NCBI GenBank assembly: GCA_022447545.1
Contig: JAKVBI010000012.1
Span: forward strand, 103,452 to 167,451
Origin: Myxococcota bacterium
GTDB taxonomy: Bacteria; Myxococcota_A; UBA9160; SMWR01
DNA: 64,000 nucleotides
Reading direction: 5' to 3'
The notes beneath the pieces were generated by a model, which was not told the DNA's origin, did not search any database, and saw only the letters and a program-made list of their open reading frames with translations. The position numbers were made by a program, and so were the translations under genes. Positions 17,669-25,359 of this stretch are shown one piece after another. The stretch's first letter is position 1; every line of letters starts with the position of its first letter.

Positions 17669-17680
17669 AACACGCGTGTT
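17669..17680. promoter_or_regulatory. Perfect 12-base palindrome in a divergent intergenic region
   Basis: AACACGCGTGTT is its own reverse complement and lies between the two divergent starts, 17-28 bases upstream of the -35 of the MDR gene. Position and symmetry suggest a dimeric repressor or activator site. Confidence 0.45.
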
Positions 17681-17696
17681 AATCATTACGCTCCGC

Positions 17697-17724
17697 TTTA
17701 CCGGTTCGTCCCAGACTGTAACGT
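17697..17724 (+). promoter_or_regulatory. Promoter of the CCR-like MDR gene
   Basis: TTTACC (17697-17702), 16-base spacer, TAACGT (17719-17724). The predicted leader is about 100 bases and ends in AAGGGA ahead of the ATG at 17831. Confidence 0.4.
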
Positions 17725-17830
17725 GCTCATCGAGCCCTGTGCCTGGGAAGGGGCCTGGAGTGGATTGGAGGCCGACAACTACGCCGGCCTGTACGGAAAC
17801 CGCTCATCTCACCCAACGAAGGGATTCAGC

Positions 17831-18991
17831 ATGCCCAAATCGTACGCGATTGCAGCAGAAGATATCGCCGCGGAAACCGCGCGCGTCGACGGAGATTTGA
17901 CAAATTTCGACGTGAGTCGCGTGATCGCGCTGTCGGACGTGGAACTGCGGGAGATGGGTCCGGGCGATGTGCATCTGCGCATCCTCGCCGTTTCGGCAGA
18001 GCACAACGTGGATCACGCGGCTCTGGCCGACACGGTGAACATTGCCGAGGCACGGGGTGGGAAGATCTACCCTGGGAACAGCGCCCTGGGCGAAGTGATT
18101 GCGGTGGGAGAGGGGGTCACGCGTTTTGCGCCCGGTGACATCGCGATCACGCACTGCAACGGTGAGCCCGACGCTCACGGCTATCCGCTGCGGATCTGGG
18201 CCTACGACCAGCCTGAATCGATTGGCTGGTACGGCGAGGAGGCCGTGGTTGCCGACTGGCAGTTGATTCCCGCGCCTCTCGATTGCGGGCTCAATCTGTG
18301 GGAGATTGCGGCTCTACCGCTGCGGGCTCCCACTGCCTATCACCTTTGGCGTCGAGCCATTGGGATCTATCGCGTGAAGGTCGAGCGACGTCAGCGCTCC
18401 CAGCTCACGGTGTTGGGGTTCGGAGGCGGCGTTTCGGAGTTGTTCCTGATGATCGCCGCCCAGGAGGGACATCGGGCACTGTTTTGTTCGGGCAGCGCCG
18501 AGCGCAGGGCTCACCTCGAGGGTCTTGGAATCGAGGGCATCGACCAGCACGAGTTCAATCGCTTCGCATCTCGGGATGACGTCCGGGCTTTCAGTAAGCA
18601 CGTGAAGGGACTGACCGGTGGCGAGGGTGCGCATATCGTTTGCGACATGTTGCGAGGTCCCGTCTTCGCCGCAGGACTCCAGGTGATGGCCCGCATGGGG
18701 GTCAACGTCAGTGCCGGTTGGCAGCTCGACACAGCGGCGAACTACAACTCCGCCAATCTCTCGGTGCGTCAGCTCACTCTCGATCACGTCCACTTCGAAA
18801 CCATCGAGGGCAGTGCCGCAGCCACCGAACTCTACGGTCGGGTATTCCGCCCTACGGTCCACAAGGAGATCTACGCGTTTGGGGATCTGCCGCGGGCCAT
18901 GGAGGAGATGCATCAGAACGTTCAGACCGGCATTCCCATCGTCCAGGTGGCGGCCGACCTGCCGGACTCGGTGGCGTCACTGGTTCCCTGA
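17831..18991 (+). CDS. Medium-chain reductase resembling crotonyl-CoA carboxylase/reductase
   Basis: NADPH-type MDR enzyme, 386 residues from the ATG at 17831 (AAGGGA upstream); a GTG 36 codons earlier is rejected. No structural-zinc cysteine cluster is seen. Features in common with crotonyl-CoA carboxylase/reductase are RIWAYDQP (RIWGFE/YET in CCR), a HFETIEGSAAATEL segment (HFANLKQASAANQL in CCR), and a C-terminal MHQNVQTG. The Rossmann loop is GFGGGVSELF. By rough alignment, equivalents of the four CO2-pocket residues of CCR (Asn, Phe, Glu, His) are Asn, Tyr, Asp and His. It is about 45 residues shorter than CCR, so function as CCR is inferred, not shown. Confidence 0.72.
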   Translation: MPKSYAIAAEDIAAETARVDGDLTNFDVSRVIALSDVELREMGPGDVHLRILAVSAEHNVDHAALADTVNIAEARGGKIYPGNSALGEVIAVGEGVTRFAPGDIAITHCNGEPDAHGYPLRIWAYDQPESIGWYGEEAVVADWQLIPAPLDCGLNLWEIAALPLRAPTAYHLWRRAIGIYRVKVERRQRSQLTVLGFGGGVSELFLMIAAQEGHRALFCSGSAERRAHLEGLGIEGIDQHEFNRFASRDDVRAFSKHVKGLTGGEGAHIVCDMLRGPVFAAGLQVMARMGVNVSAGWQLDTAANYNSANLSVRQLTLDHVHFETIEGSAAATELYGRVFRPTVHKEIYAFGDLPRAMEEMHQNVQTGIPIVQVAADLPDSVASLVP

Positions 18992-19044
18992 GAAGGGTCT
19001 TTTGAGGGTTCTGAAGTCTTCGAAGACGTCGGTGGCGGTTTTCC

Positions 19045-19761
19045 ATGCAGACACGTGATATCGAACTCGGTTACTTCGCCCACCCCGATGTGGGCGAGGT
19101 TCCGGGCGTCGTGCTGATCCACGACGTCTGGGGTCTGAAGGATCACACCCGTGATCTCTCGAGGCGCCTGGCCACAGCCGGTTACGGGGTGCTAGCGGTT
19201 GACCTCTATCGACACGAGCCCGGCTTCGAAATCGAGGACCCGGGGGTTTGGATGCGTGCCCTGTCCGATCCGCGTGCTCTGGCCGACGTGCAGGCCGCCG
19301 TCGATTGGTTGCGCGACGAACCGGTGACCGGAGACCTCCCCGTCGGCGTGATCGGGTTCTGCATGGGCGGGATGTACGCTCTATTGGCCGCTTGTAGTTG
19401 CGAAGGGGTGTCCGCCGCTGTGCCCTTTTACGGCCTCCTGTCCCACAGCCACGGTATGCTTTACGCCGATGAGGGGCTCGACCCCGAACTCAAGCCTCGA
19501 GAACCGCTACAGGCTGCGGCGGATCTCAGATGTCCCCTGTTGGGGGTTTTTGGGGGACGTGACGACTTCGTGCCCATGTCGGACATCGGGATTCTCGAGC
19601 GGGTGCTGGAAGAGACGGGACAGTCGGTCGAGGTCGCCGTCTACCCAGAGGCTGGGCATGCGTTCCTCAATGACACACGTCCTGACGCGTTTCGACCCGA
19701 CGATGCCGAGCACGCCTGGCGGCGCATGCTCGACTTCCTGTCCACTCACCTGAAGGGTTGA
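19045..19761 (+). CDS. Dienelactone hydrolase family protein
   Basis: Cytosolic alpha/beta hydrolase with a cysteine nucleophile. 238 residues. Cys106 sits in GFCMGG; the acid is probably the Asp of GGRDDF and the base the His of EAGHAFLND. IHDVWGL near residue 31 is the usual oxyanion-side motif. It follows the MDR gene by 53 bases on the same strand. Many such proteins act on esters other than dienelactone, so the substrate is open. Confidence 0.9.
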   Translation: MQTRDIELGYFAHPDVGEVPGVVLIHDVWGLKDHTRDLSRRLATAGYGVLAVDLYRHEPGFEIEDPGVWMRALSDPRALADVQAAVDWLRDEPVTGDLPVGVIGFCMGGMYALLAACSCEGVSAAVPFYGLLSHSHGMLYADEGLDPELKPREPLQAAADLRCPLLGVFGGRDDFVPMSDIGILERVLEETGQSVEVAVYPEAGHAFLNDTRPDAFRPDDAEHAWRRMLDFLSTHLKG

Positions 19762-19822
19762 GATTTCAGCTGGCCGCTTGCCCATCCAAGGGTCGGCGTC
19801 TACGGCAAAAGCCGCGATCGGG

Positions 19823-20563
19823 TCACGCCACCACGGGTACCGCTTTTTTCTGGGCGGCGCGTGCCACGATCAGACCCAGCACGCGTCCGCGACTTTCGAA
19901 GCGTGTCATGCTGCACTCGACCGCAATGACATCCCCCGACCGGTCTTTCAGCGACGTTTCGAACAATCGCACGTCACTGTCTTCGGTCATCGCGTCGATG
20001 TGGGTCCACCAGTGGGGCTGCTCTTCTCCGGGAATGAAGGACATGACGTCGATGCCCAGTAACGCATTGCGCTCCACACCAAGGAGTGCACCGGCGGCTG
20101 GATTGGCGTCGAGAATCGAACCCGACACCGTGTCAACGGCCAGGAAGCTGTCGTAAACCCGATCGATTGCGGCGGCCACAGCCCGTCGTCGGGCACGAGG
20201 AGTTCCGCTCTTCGTGCGTCGGGTCGTGCTGCTTCGCAGCGCGCGGCGGAATTGTTCCAGCAATGGCTTCAGCGCTGCCCGCACACTTCGTCCTTCGTTT
20301 CCAGCGAGTCGGGAACAGGCTTCGACCCAGGCCCCAAGCAGGGCTTCGACTCTTCGTTCGTTCATCTTCAGCCCGTCGAGTGCTGGAGCAGGAGAATCGC
20401 CGTTTTGGAGGGTTGCGGCTGCAAAGGTTCGAAACCGCCGCAGTACTTCGGACTCGTCAGCGCCTGCGCTGGGGGCTGCGGGTCCCAGGGCTTCGTTCAT
20501 GCTCAATTCGATTTCGTGGCGTCGTGAGATCATCCAGACGGCGAGCGTGGGATTCGTCTTCAT
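19823..20563 (-). CDS. PAS-domain protein with N-terminal helical region
   Basis: 246 residues. The first 130 residues are helical and rich in Arg/Ala; a PAS domain follows from about 135, with VYDSFLAVDTVSGSILDANPAAGALLG and DVMSFIPGEEQPHWW. No kinase, cyclase or other output domain follows; the frame ends at TGA. It may be an adaptor or a sensor that acts through the helical region. Its ATG lies 9 bases from a TAGTAT -10 element. Confidence 0.8.
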   Translation of the reverse strand: MKTNPTLAVWMISRRHEIELSMNEALGPAAPSAGADESEVLRRFRTFAAATLQNGDSPAPALDGLKMNERRVEALLGAWVEACSRLAGNEGRSVRAALKPLLEQFRRALRSSTTRRTKSGTPRARRRAVAAAIDRVYDSFLAVDTVSGSILDANPAAGALLGVERNALLGIDVMSFIPGEEQPHWWTHIDAMTEDSDVRLFETSLKDRSGDVIAVECSMTRFESRGRVLGLIVARAAQKKAVPVVA

Positions 20564-20572
20564 CGCTTAGAC

Positions 20573-20578
20573 ATACTA
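20573..20578 (-). promoter_or_regulatory. -10 element of the PAS gene, near-leaderless
   Basis: TAGTAT on the minus strand with 9 bases to the ATG at 20563. No Shine-Dalgarno sequence fits between them. Confidence 0.35.
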
Positions 20579-20695
20579 GGGAACCCAACCGCGGGAGAAA
20601 GGTTGTTCTTCAGCAGGATGGGAATTTTTCGATGGGTCTGAAATCCGATCGATGGTGCTCAACCCGCGGGTCGGTTCTGCCGATGTCATGCCACC

Positions 20696-21343
20696 ATGGA
20701 TCCGAAACTCTGGCACCGTATTCTCGTCGCCCACGCAGCTCCCGACGCAATCGCGTCCATCACGCGGGTGATTCTCAGTAAATTGGGTTATGCGATCTTG
20801 ACGCCCGAGGAGTTCGAGCCTCTGGCCGAGACTCTGGACCGTCATCTCCCGGACCTTCGCATCGTCGACGAACGCAATCTCGCCGAAGTCCCCGATGAGG
20901 ACGGGGGTTCGGTTCCGATCATTGCGTTGACGGGGCGTTACGGCACGACGGGCGTCGATTCGCGCATCGTGGGCGCTGTCAAACGCCCGGCGGGGCTCCA
21001 CGAGCTCTACCGGTTGCTGCAACAGATTCTCGAGGAAACCCCTCGGTCGACGCCGCGGGTGCCGACGCATTTGAGTGCGCGCTGTCGCCGCCAGGGGAGT
21101 GAGTGGCGCTCTGCCGTGGTGTCGATTTCCGAGAACGGTTGTCTCATGAGAAGTCCTGAACCTCTTCTCCTAGGTTCTCGGATATCGATGTCGGTTCTTC
21201 TTCCGAGGTCTGGGCCCTTGGATCTCGAGGCCGAAGTGGCCTACCAGCTCGTGCCCGACGTCGGCCTTATCTTTCACACGACTTCACCGCGTCAGCGCGA
21301 GGCCCTCGGAAGCTTCGTCATGGACATGCTGCTGGCTGCTTGA
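20696..21343 (+). CDS. Degenerate receiver-PilZ two-domain protein
   Basis: 215 residues. The N-terminal half has the alternating strand/helix pattern of a response-regulator receiver (RILVAH, LRIVDER, VPIIALTG, GAVKRPAG) but lacks the acidic pocket and phospho-acceptor. The C-terminal half is PilZ-like: PRVPTHLSARC followed by VVSISENGCLM. In PilZ the c-di-GMP motifs are RxxxR and (D/N)xSxxG; here the first is RVPTH and the Asp/Asn before Ser is Val, so binding may be weak or lost. It is divergent from the PAS gene. Confidence 0.75.
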   Translation: MDPKLWHRILVAHAAPDAIASITRVILSKLGYAILTPEEFEPLAETLDRHLPDLRIVDERNLAEVPDEDGGSVPIIALTGRYGTTGVDSRIVGAVKRPAGLHELYRLLQQILEETPRSTPRVPTHLSARCRRQGSEWRSAVVSISENGCLMRSPEPLLLGSRISMSVLLPRSGPLDLEAEVAYQLVPDVGLIFHTTSPRQREALGSFVMDMLLAA

Positions 21344-21360
21344 ACGACTTGGCGAGCCCA

Positions 21361-21897
21361 TCAGGGGACCGTGGATTCTGGTTCTTTCCGGCTCAATTCG
21401 TTCCAACGCTCGTAGGCGACGCTCGCCTCCTCCTCGAAGCCCAGTTGGTCCGCCGTGAGGGCGAGGCCAGAGACGGCCCAGATGTCGTCGGGATCGATTT
21501 CCGCGGCGCGTCGATAGGCCACATAGGCGTCGGCAAAGTTGCCCCGGTCGCGCTCGATCTCCGCCAGGGCGACCCAGATTCCCGCATCGCCCGGCGCGAG
21601 AATCGCGGCCTTCTCGTAGTGGGACACGGCCCTGGAGGGGTTGCCGGCGTCGGCCTGGATCCGGCCGGCAGCCCGGTGCAGTTCGGCACTCTCGGGGTTC
21701 AGGCGCACTGCTTCCTCGATGGTCAGGACGGCCTGTTCATGACGCCCTTCGCGTTCGTGGGACTCCGCGGCGGACAGCAGGTCACCGGGACCGCGGTGTT
21801 CCGCGCAGCCCCCTGCCAGTAGTGTCAGCGCCATCCACGCTGTCGCTGCGATAGTCTTCGATACGCCTGCGCCTGCGAGGTGATCTCGGAGACCCAT
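21361..21897 (-). CDS. TPR-repeat lipoprotein
   Basis: 178 residues from the ATG at 21897. A basic n-region and hydrophobic stretch end in the lipobox LAGGC (Cys about 31). At least three tetratricopeptide units follow (EAVRLNPESAELHRAAG, YEKAAILAPGDAGIWVALAE, YRRAAEIDPDDIWAVSGLA). It probably acts as a periplasmic or outer-membrane scaffold. Its start codon overlaps that of the divergent DUF2905 gene, and no Shine-Dalgarno sequence is evident, so an alternative start upstream (ATG at about 21921) is possible. Confidence 0.82.
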   Translation of the reverse strand: MGLRDHLAGAGVSKTIAATAWMALTLLAGGCAEHRGPGDLLSAAESHEREGRHEQAVLTIEEAVRLNPESAELHRAAGRIQADAGNPSRAVSHYEKAAILAPGDAGIWVALAEIERDRGNFADAYVAYRRAAEIDPDDIWAVSGLALTADQLGFEEEASVAYERWNELSRKEPESTVP

Positions 21898-22114
21898 GGA
21901 CAGTCTGGCGAAACCCCTCATGTTGCTCGGTGGTCTTTTGGTCGCCATCGGACTCTGGCTGCACTGGAATCCGTCGGTTCCTTTTCTTGGGCGCCTGCCG
22001 GGTGATGTGCGGATTGAGCGTCCCGGTTTTCGTTTCGATTTTCCCATCGTGACCTGCCTCGTATTGAGCGTCGCGCTCAGCGCGGTGTTCTGGGTGATCG
22101 GTCGTCTTCGCTGA
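21896..22114 (+). CDS. DUF2905 family small membrane protein
   Basis: 72 residues with two transmembrane segments (about 6-23 and 52-70) separated by PFLGRLPGDVRIERPGFRF, the family's signature loop. Function unknown. GGAG lies 4 bases before the ATG. The start overlaps the divergent lipoprotein start by two bases, and the 3' end overlaps the convergent deoxyhypusine synthase-like gene by 38 bases. Confidence 0.88.
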   Translation: MDSLAKPLMLLGGLLVAIGLWLHWNPSVPFLGRLPGDVRIERPGFRFDFPIVTCLVLSVALSAVFWVIGRLR

Positions 22115-23174
22115 CCGGGGAACCGGCAGTGGAATCGGTTCGCTCCATGACGGCGCGGACCAGCAGGGGCCATGCGATCGTGGCGTCGGCGAATACCTCG
22201 GCAAAGCGTCCCCCTTCACTTGGCGGAACGAATTTCCCCCAAGACACTCCTTCGCTGTAGCTGCAGCCTGACAAGCCTCCCCAGTGTTCGGGCTCGGGGC
22301 AGATTCTCACCGCATAGCGATAGCGCTGGATTTCCTCGTCGATGCCGAGGCGAAGCTGAAGGATGTCGAGATAGGGGCCCACCTGTTGGGCCCAGTTGCG
22401 AGGGACGCCGCCGCCAATGGTGAAGATTCCCAGGCTCTTTTGTCGTCGGATCCTCTCGGTGAAGTCGTCCAGGTCGAGGAAGGGGTCGAAGCGGATGGGA
22501 GGCCTGCCGTCTCGGTCACGCAACCGGTTGTGGATCGCGAAATCGAGACCCAATTCCGAATCCGTGAAAGCGGGAACGTAGATGGGAACGTCGTGATTCA
22601 CCGCGCTCGTGAGGATTGCTCGTTCAGGGACGTTCGCTTTGAGATGGCTTCCGATGGCTCTCGTGATGGCATGGCTACTCAGGACTTCGTCATCCGGATG
22701 AGCCTGCAGAATCTCGTGAAGCATCGTCTCGATATCATCGAGGCTTCTCTCCAACTCGATGGTGTCATACACCCGGTTGTAGCCTTTGCTGTAGAGTTCC
22801 TCGTCGCTCATGTCCGGGCGGTGTTTGAAATGGAGCCGGCCGGTCCCCTCGGTGAGCCCATGGGTCATCAGAGCGCCTGTCGTCACGACCGCATTCACCC
22901 AGCCCCGTTCGATCATCTCGCACAGCAAAACACCTTGCTTGGCGATGGTCATGGCTCCCGAAATCGTGACTACGACGAAGCAGTCGGGGTCGCGCACCAT
23001 GGCCTCGAGCACGTCTGCCGCTTCGCCGAGCCTACGGCCCCCGAACGCAGTCTCTCCCATGGCTCGCACCAGGGAGTCCACACTGTTGGCCGCGTCAGGA
23101 TCGAGGGGGCTGAGTGCAACGAGCCGATCTTCTACCCCACGGCCGAAGGATTCCACATCACGCGTCTTGGGCAT
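22077..23174 (-). CDS. Bacterial deoxyhypusine synthase-like protein
   Basis: NAD-dependent aminobutyl-transferase fold. 365 residues from the ATG at 23174; a TTG six codons upstream is less likely. Family features include VTISGAMTIAKQG, VVTTGALMTHGL, the PIYVPAFTDSELG segment, FTIGGGVPRNW and the catalytic-lysine motif SWGKF (Lys314), equivalent to Lys329 of the human enzyme. Bacteria lack eIF5A, so the substrate may be a polyamine, as in homospermidine synthases derived from this family. No polyamine genes are adjacent. Confidence 0.88.
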   Translation of the reverse strand: MPKTRDVESFGRGVEDRLVALSPLDPDAANSVDSLVRAMGETAFGGRRLGEAADVLEAMVRDPDCFVVVTISGAMTIAKQGVLLCEMIERGWVNAVVTTGALMTHGLTEGTGRLHFKHRPDMSDEELYSKGYNRVYDTIELERSLDDIETMLHEILQAHPDDEVLSSHAITRAIGSHLKANVPERAILTSAVNHDVPIYVPAFTDSELGLDFAIHNRLRDRDGRPPIRFDPFLDLDDFTERIRRQKSLGIFTIGGGVPRNWAQQVGPYLDILQLRLGIDEEIQRYRYAVRICPEPEHWGGLSGCSYSEGVSWGKFVPPSEGGRFAEVFADATIAWPLLVRAVMERTDSTAGSPVSEDDRSPRTPR

Positions 23175-23289
23175 CGGCCGGCGATCCTCCAACGGGCTCG
23201 GGGTCGAGAATGGGTCGAAGCGGGCTCACAGGGGCTCCATGGCGCACGGAGCCCTACACTACCCGATCGTTGCCATCGAGGGGTCCAGC

Positions 23290-24483
23290 GTGATCGACGT
23301 CGTTCTTCATTCGGGCCGTGACCGTTCTCTGCGCCGCCGGCACCCCTGGGTGTTGTCGGGGGCCGTGGACCGGGTATCGGAATTGCCCGGTGGGTCTACG
23401 GGAGGATGGGCCCGCGTGTCCTCGGCCGAAGGCGAAGTTCTCGGCTATGGGGATTATTCAGGGAACTCGGCTTTGCGCGTGCGGATGCTTTGCTTCGGCA
23501 AGGATGAGCCGCGGTCCGATCTGATCCAGGCTCGGCTCTCGGCAGCGATTGAGGCGCGTCGGACCCATCCTCTGCTCGCGAACACCGATGCCGTTCGACT
23601 CGTCAATGCCGAGGGTGACGGTCTTCCAGGGCTCGTGGTGGATCGTTACGCAGATGCCCTGGTGGTGAAATTCGCGTCATCGGGAATGGCGGCGAGGCGC
23701 GAGGAGATTGCCCACGGCCTGAAGGAACTCAGCCACGCGCGGTTGGGGTACGAGCGTGCCGACCCGACGCTCTCGCGTCGAGAGGGCATGTCGGTCCAGC
23801 AGGGACCTCTTTGGGGGACCCCACCGTCGGGGCCTGTGGAGATCGACGAGCGGGGCAGGCGGTTCTGGGTGGACTTGTCCGCCGGGCAGAAAACCGGTTT
23901 CTATCTGGACCAGCGCGACCATCGTGATCTGGTGCAGCTTCTGTCGTCGGGAAGGCGTGTGCTGGACCTCTTCGCCTATACGGGTGGGTTTTCTGTGGCA
24001 GCAGCTGCCGGTGGTGCTCGGGCGGTGACGCTTGTCGAGTCTTCGCCGTCAGCTCTCGAAGTGGCAAACGCGAACCTGGAAACGAATCGAGTGGACTGCG
24101 AGGTCGAATGTGTTCGCGCAGATGCCTTTCGCTACCTCCGGCCCGGGAAGGGCCCGGACCATCGCGAAGGGAGTTTTGATCTGTTGGTGATCGATCCGCC
24201 GCCCCTCGCTCGTCGCAAACGGGATGTGGGACGTGCGGCGCGGGCTTATAAGGACTTGTTGCTCTTCGCGTTGCGTGCCGCGTCACCCGATGCGTTGATT
24301 CTGGCCTTTGCTTGTTCGCACCACGTGGGACCTGAATTGTTTCGGAAGATTTGTTTCGGGGCCTCTCTGGATGCAGGTCGTCCTCTCAAGGTTTTGCGGG
24401 AACTCGGCGCTCCGGCCGACCACCCCGTGGCCCTCGATCACCCGGAGGGGGTCTATCTGAAGGGCCTGCTCCTGCAGGTTTGA
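23290..24483 (+). CDS. rlmI: RlmI-family 23S rRNA (cytosine-5-)-methyltransferase
   Basis: SAM-dependent m5C1962-type rRNA methyltransferase. 397 residues from a GTG at 23290 with GAGGGG upstream. An N-terminal PUA domain (RRRHPWVLSGAV) is followed by the class I methyltransferase fold: FYLDQRDHRDLV, VLDLFAYTGGFSVAAA, and catalytic-side VIDPPPLARRK. The open frame extends 160 codons further upstream but there it is antisense to the deoxyhypusine synthase-like gene. A TACACT -10 lies about 38 bases upstream. Confidence 0.95.
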   Translation: MIDVVLHSGRDRSLRRRHPWVLSGAVDRVSELPGGSTGGWARVSSAEGEVLGYGDYSGNSALRVRMLCFGKDEPRSDLIQARLSAAIEARRTHPLLANTDAVRLVNAEGDGLPGLVVDRYADALVVKFASSGMAARREEIAHGLKELSHARLGYERADPTLSRREGMSVQQGPLWGTPPSGPVEIDERGRRFWVDLSAGQKTGFYLDQRDHRDLVQLLSSGRRVLDLFAYTGGFSVAAAAGGARAVTLVESSPSALEVANANLETNRVDCEVECVRADAFRYLRPGKGPDHREGSFDLLVIDPPPLARRKRDVGRAARAYKDLLLFALRAASPDALILAFACSHHVGPELFRKICFGASLDAGRPLKVLRELGAPADHPVALDHPEGVYLKGLLLQV

Positions 24484-24490
24484 AGGCGCC

Positions 24491-25294
24491 GTGATTCTGC
24501 GAGATGTCCTTCTGAAGGCGGAGCGTTTCGTCGCGCAGCACGGCGACTCTCTCGAGCGCGCGCGGTGTCAGGTTCTGATTCGAGAGCGAGAGCATCAACG
24601 GGTCATCGATCTGTTGGGAGAACCACTTGCTGAAGGGGCTCCCCTCGACTCGAAAGGGTTGCACGCGGAAATGAGTAGGCTGTGGGTGTTGGCGGAGTCG
24701 GGTCAGTTAGGTCATCCCCTCGCCCAGGCGATCTGTGAGCATCTCATATCGCTCCAGCACGAAGCAGGGTGCTGGGGGTCTCCTGATGAATCTCTGGACG
24801 AGTGTGTGCGTACGACTGGGCTCGTGGCAGGCGGCCTCGCTCGGACTCGTTGGGGTGGGCGGGCGGCACTCCACTCGGCAGGTGACTTTCTTGCGTCCCA
24901 CTGGTCGCCTGAACGGGTGAAGGGGGATCGTCTCTCCGACATCACGTCGCACGCCCTGTTCTTTTCCAATTTTGCCCACGAAGAGTCTGACGCCGTTCTG
25001 CAATGGTGCGGGCGCGAGTTCGAACGCGGCTTCCGTACGCAGGTTTTCGCCCCCCTCGATGCTGCACGGGTCCTCGTACGGTGTGATGCCCATGCCCTGC
25101 CCGGTGCGCGCGTCGACGCGGCAGAACTCGGGGCGTGTCTGCTCAATGAACAGGCGGGGGATGGCGGTTGGGTTTGTGCCGACCCCGATTCGCCACCTCC
25201 GGCGACGACCGTCCAGGCTGTGGCTGTCCTGAGACATTTCGGCGTGCCATCACTCACTTCACTGGAGGCAGGTCGTTCGAATGAGGGCTCTTGA
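24491..25294 (+). CDS. Uncharacterised alpha/alpha-toroid-like protein (prenyltransferase/squalene-cyclase-like repeats)
   Basis: 267 residues, GTG start 7 bases after rlmI, so probably co-transcribed. Two segments resemble the glycine/tryptophan turns of squalene-hopene cyclase and prenyltransferase toroids: LQHEAGCWGSPDESLDECVRTTG and LLNEQAGDGGWVCADPDSPPPATT. The cyclase catalytic DXDD motif is not seen, and the chain is less than half the length of a triterpene cyclase. Function unknown; a toroid binding domain is the best description. Confidence 0.6.
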   Translation: MILRDVLLKAERFVAQHGDSLERARCQVLIREREHQRVIDLLGEPLAEGAPLDSKGLHAEMSRLWVLAESGQLGHPLAQAICEHLISLQHEAGCWGSPDESLDECVRTTGLVAGGLARTRWGGRAALHSAGDFLASHWSPERVKGDRLSDITSHALFFSNFAHEESDAVLQWCGREFERGFRTQVFAPLDAARVLVRCDAHALPGARVDAAELGACLLNEQAGDGGWVCADPDSPPPATTVQAVAVLRHFGVPSLTSLEAGRSNEGS

Positions 25295-25344
25295 CGGGGG
25301 TTGGTTCTGTATTTCGTGAGGCTTGGAACAAGCGGTTCGTTGGG

Positions 25345-25350
25345 TAGACT
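25345..25350 (+). promoter_or_regulatory. -10 element of the beta-propeller gene
   Basis: TAGACT with 9 bases to the ATG at 25360 and 3 bases to an in-frame GTG at 25354. Same hexamer as upstream of srkA and metF. Confidence 0.35.
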
Positions 25351-25359
25351 CCAGTGCCC

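Noticed and set aside
22810-23289. Longer version of rlmI starting at 22810
   Set aside because: The extra 160 codons are antisense to the deoxyhypusine synthase-like gene; PUA begins right after the GTG at 23290.
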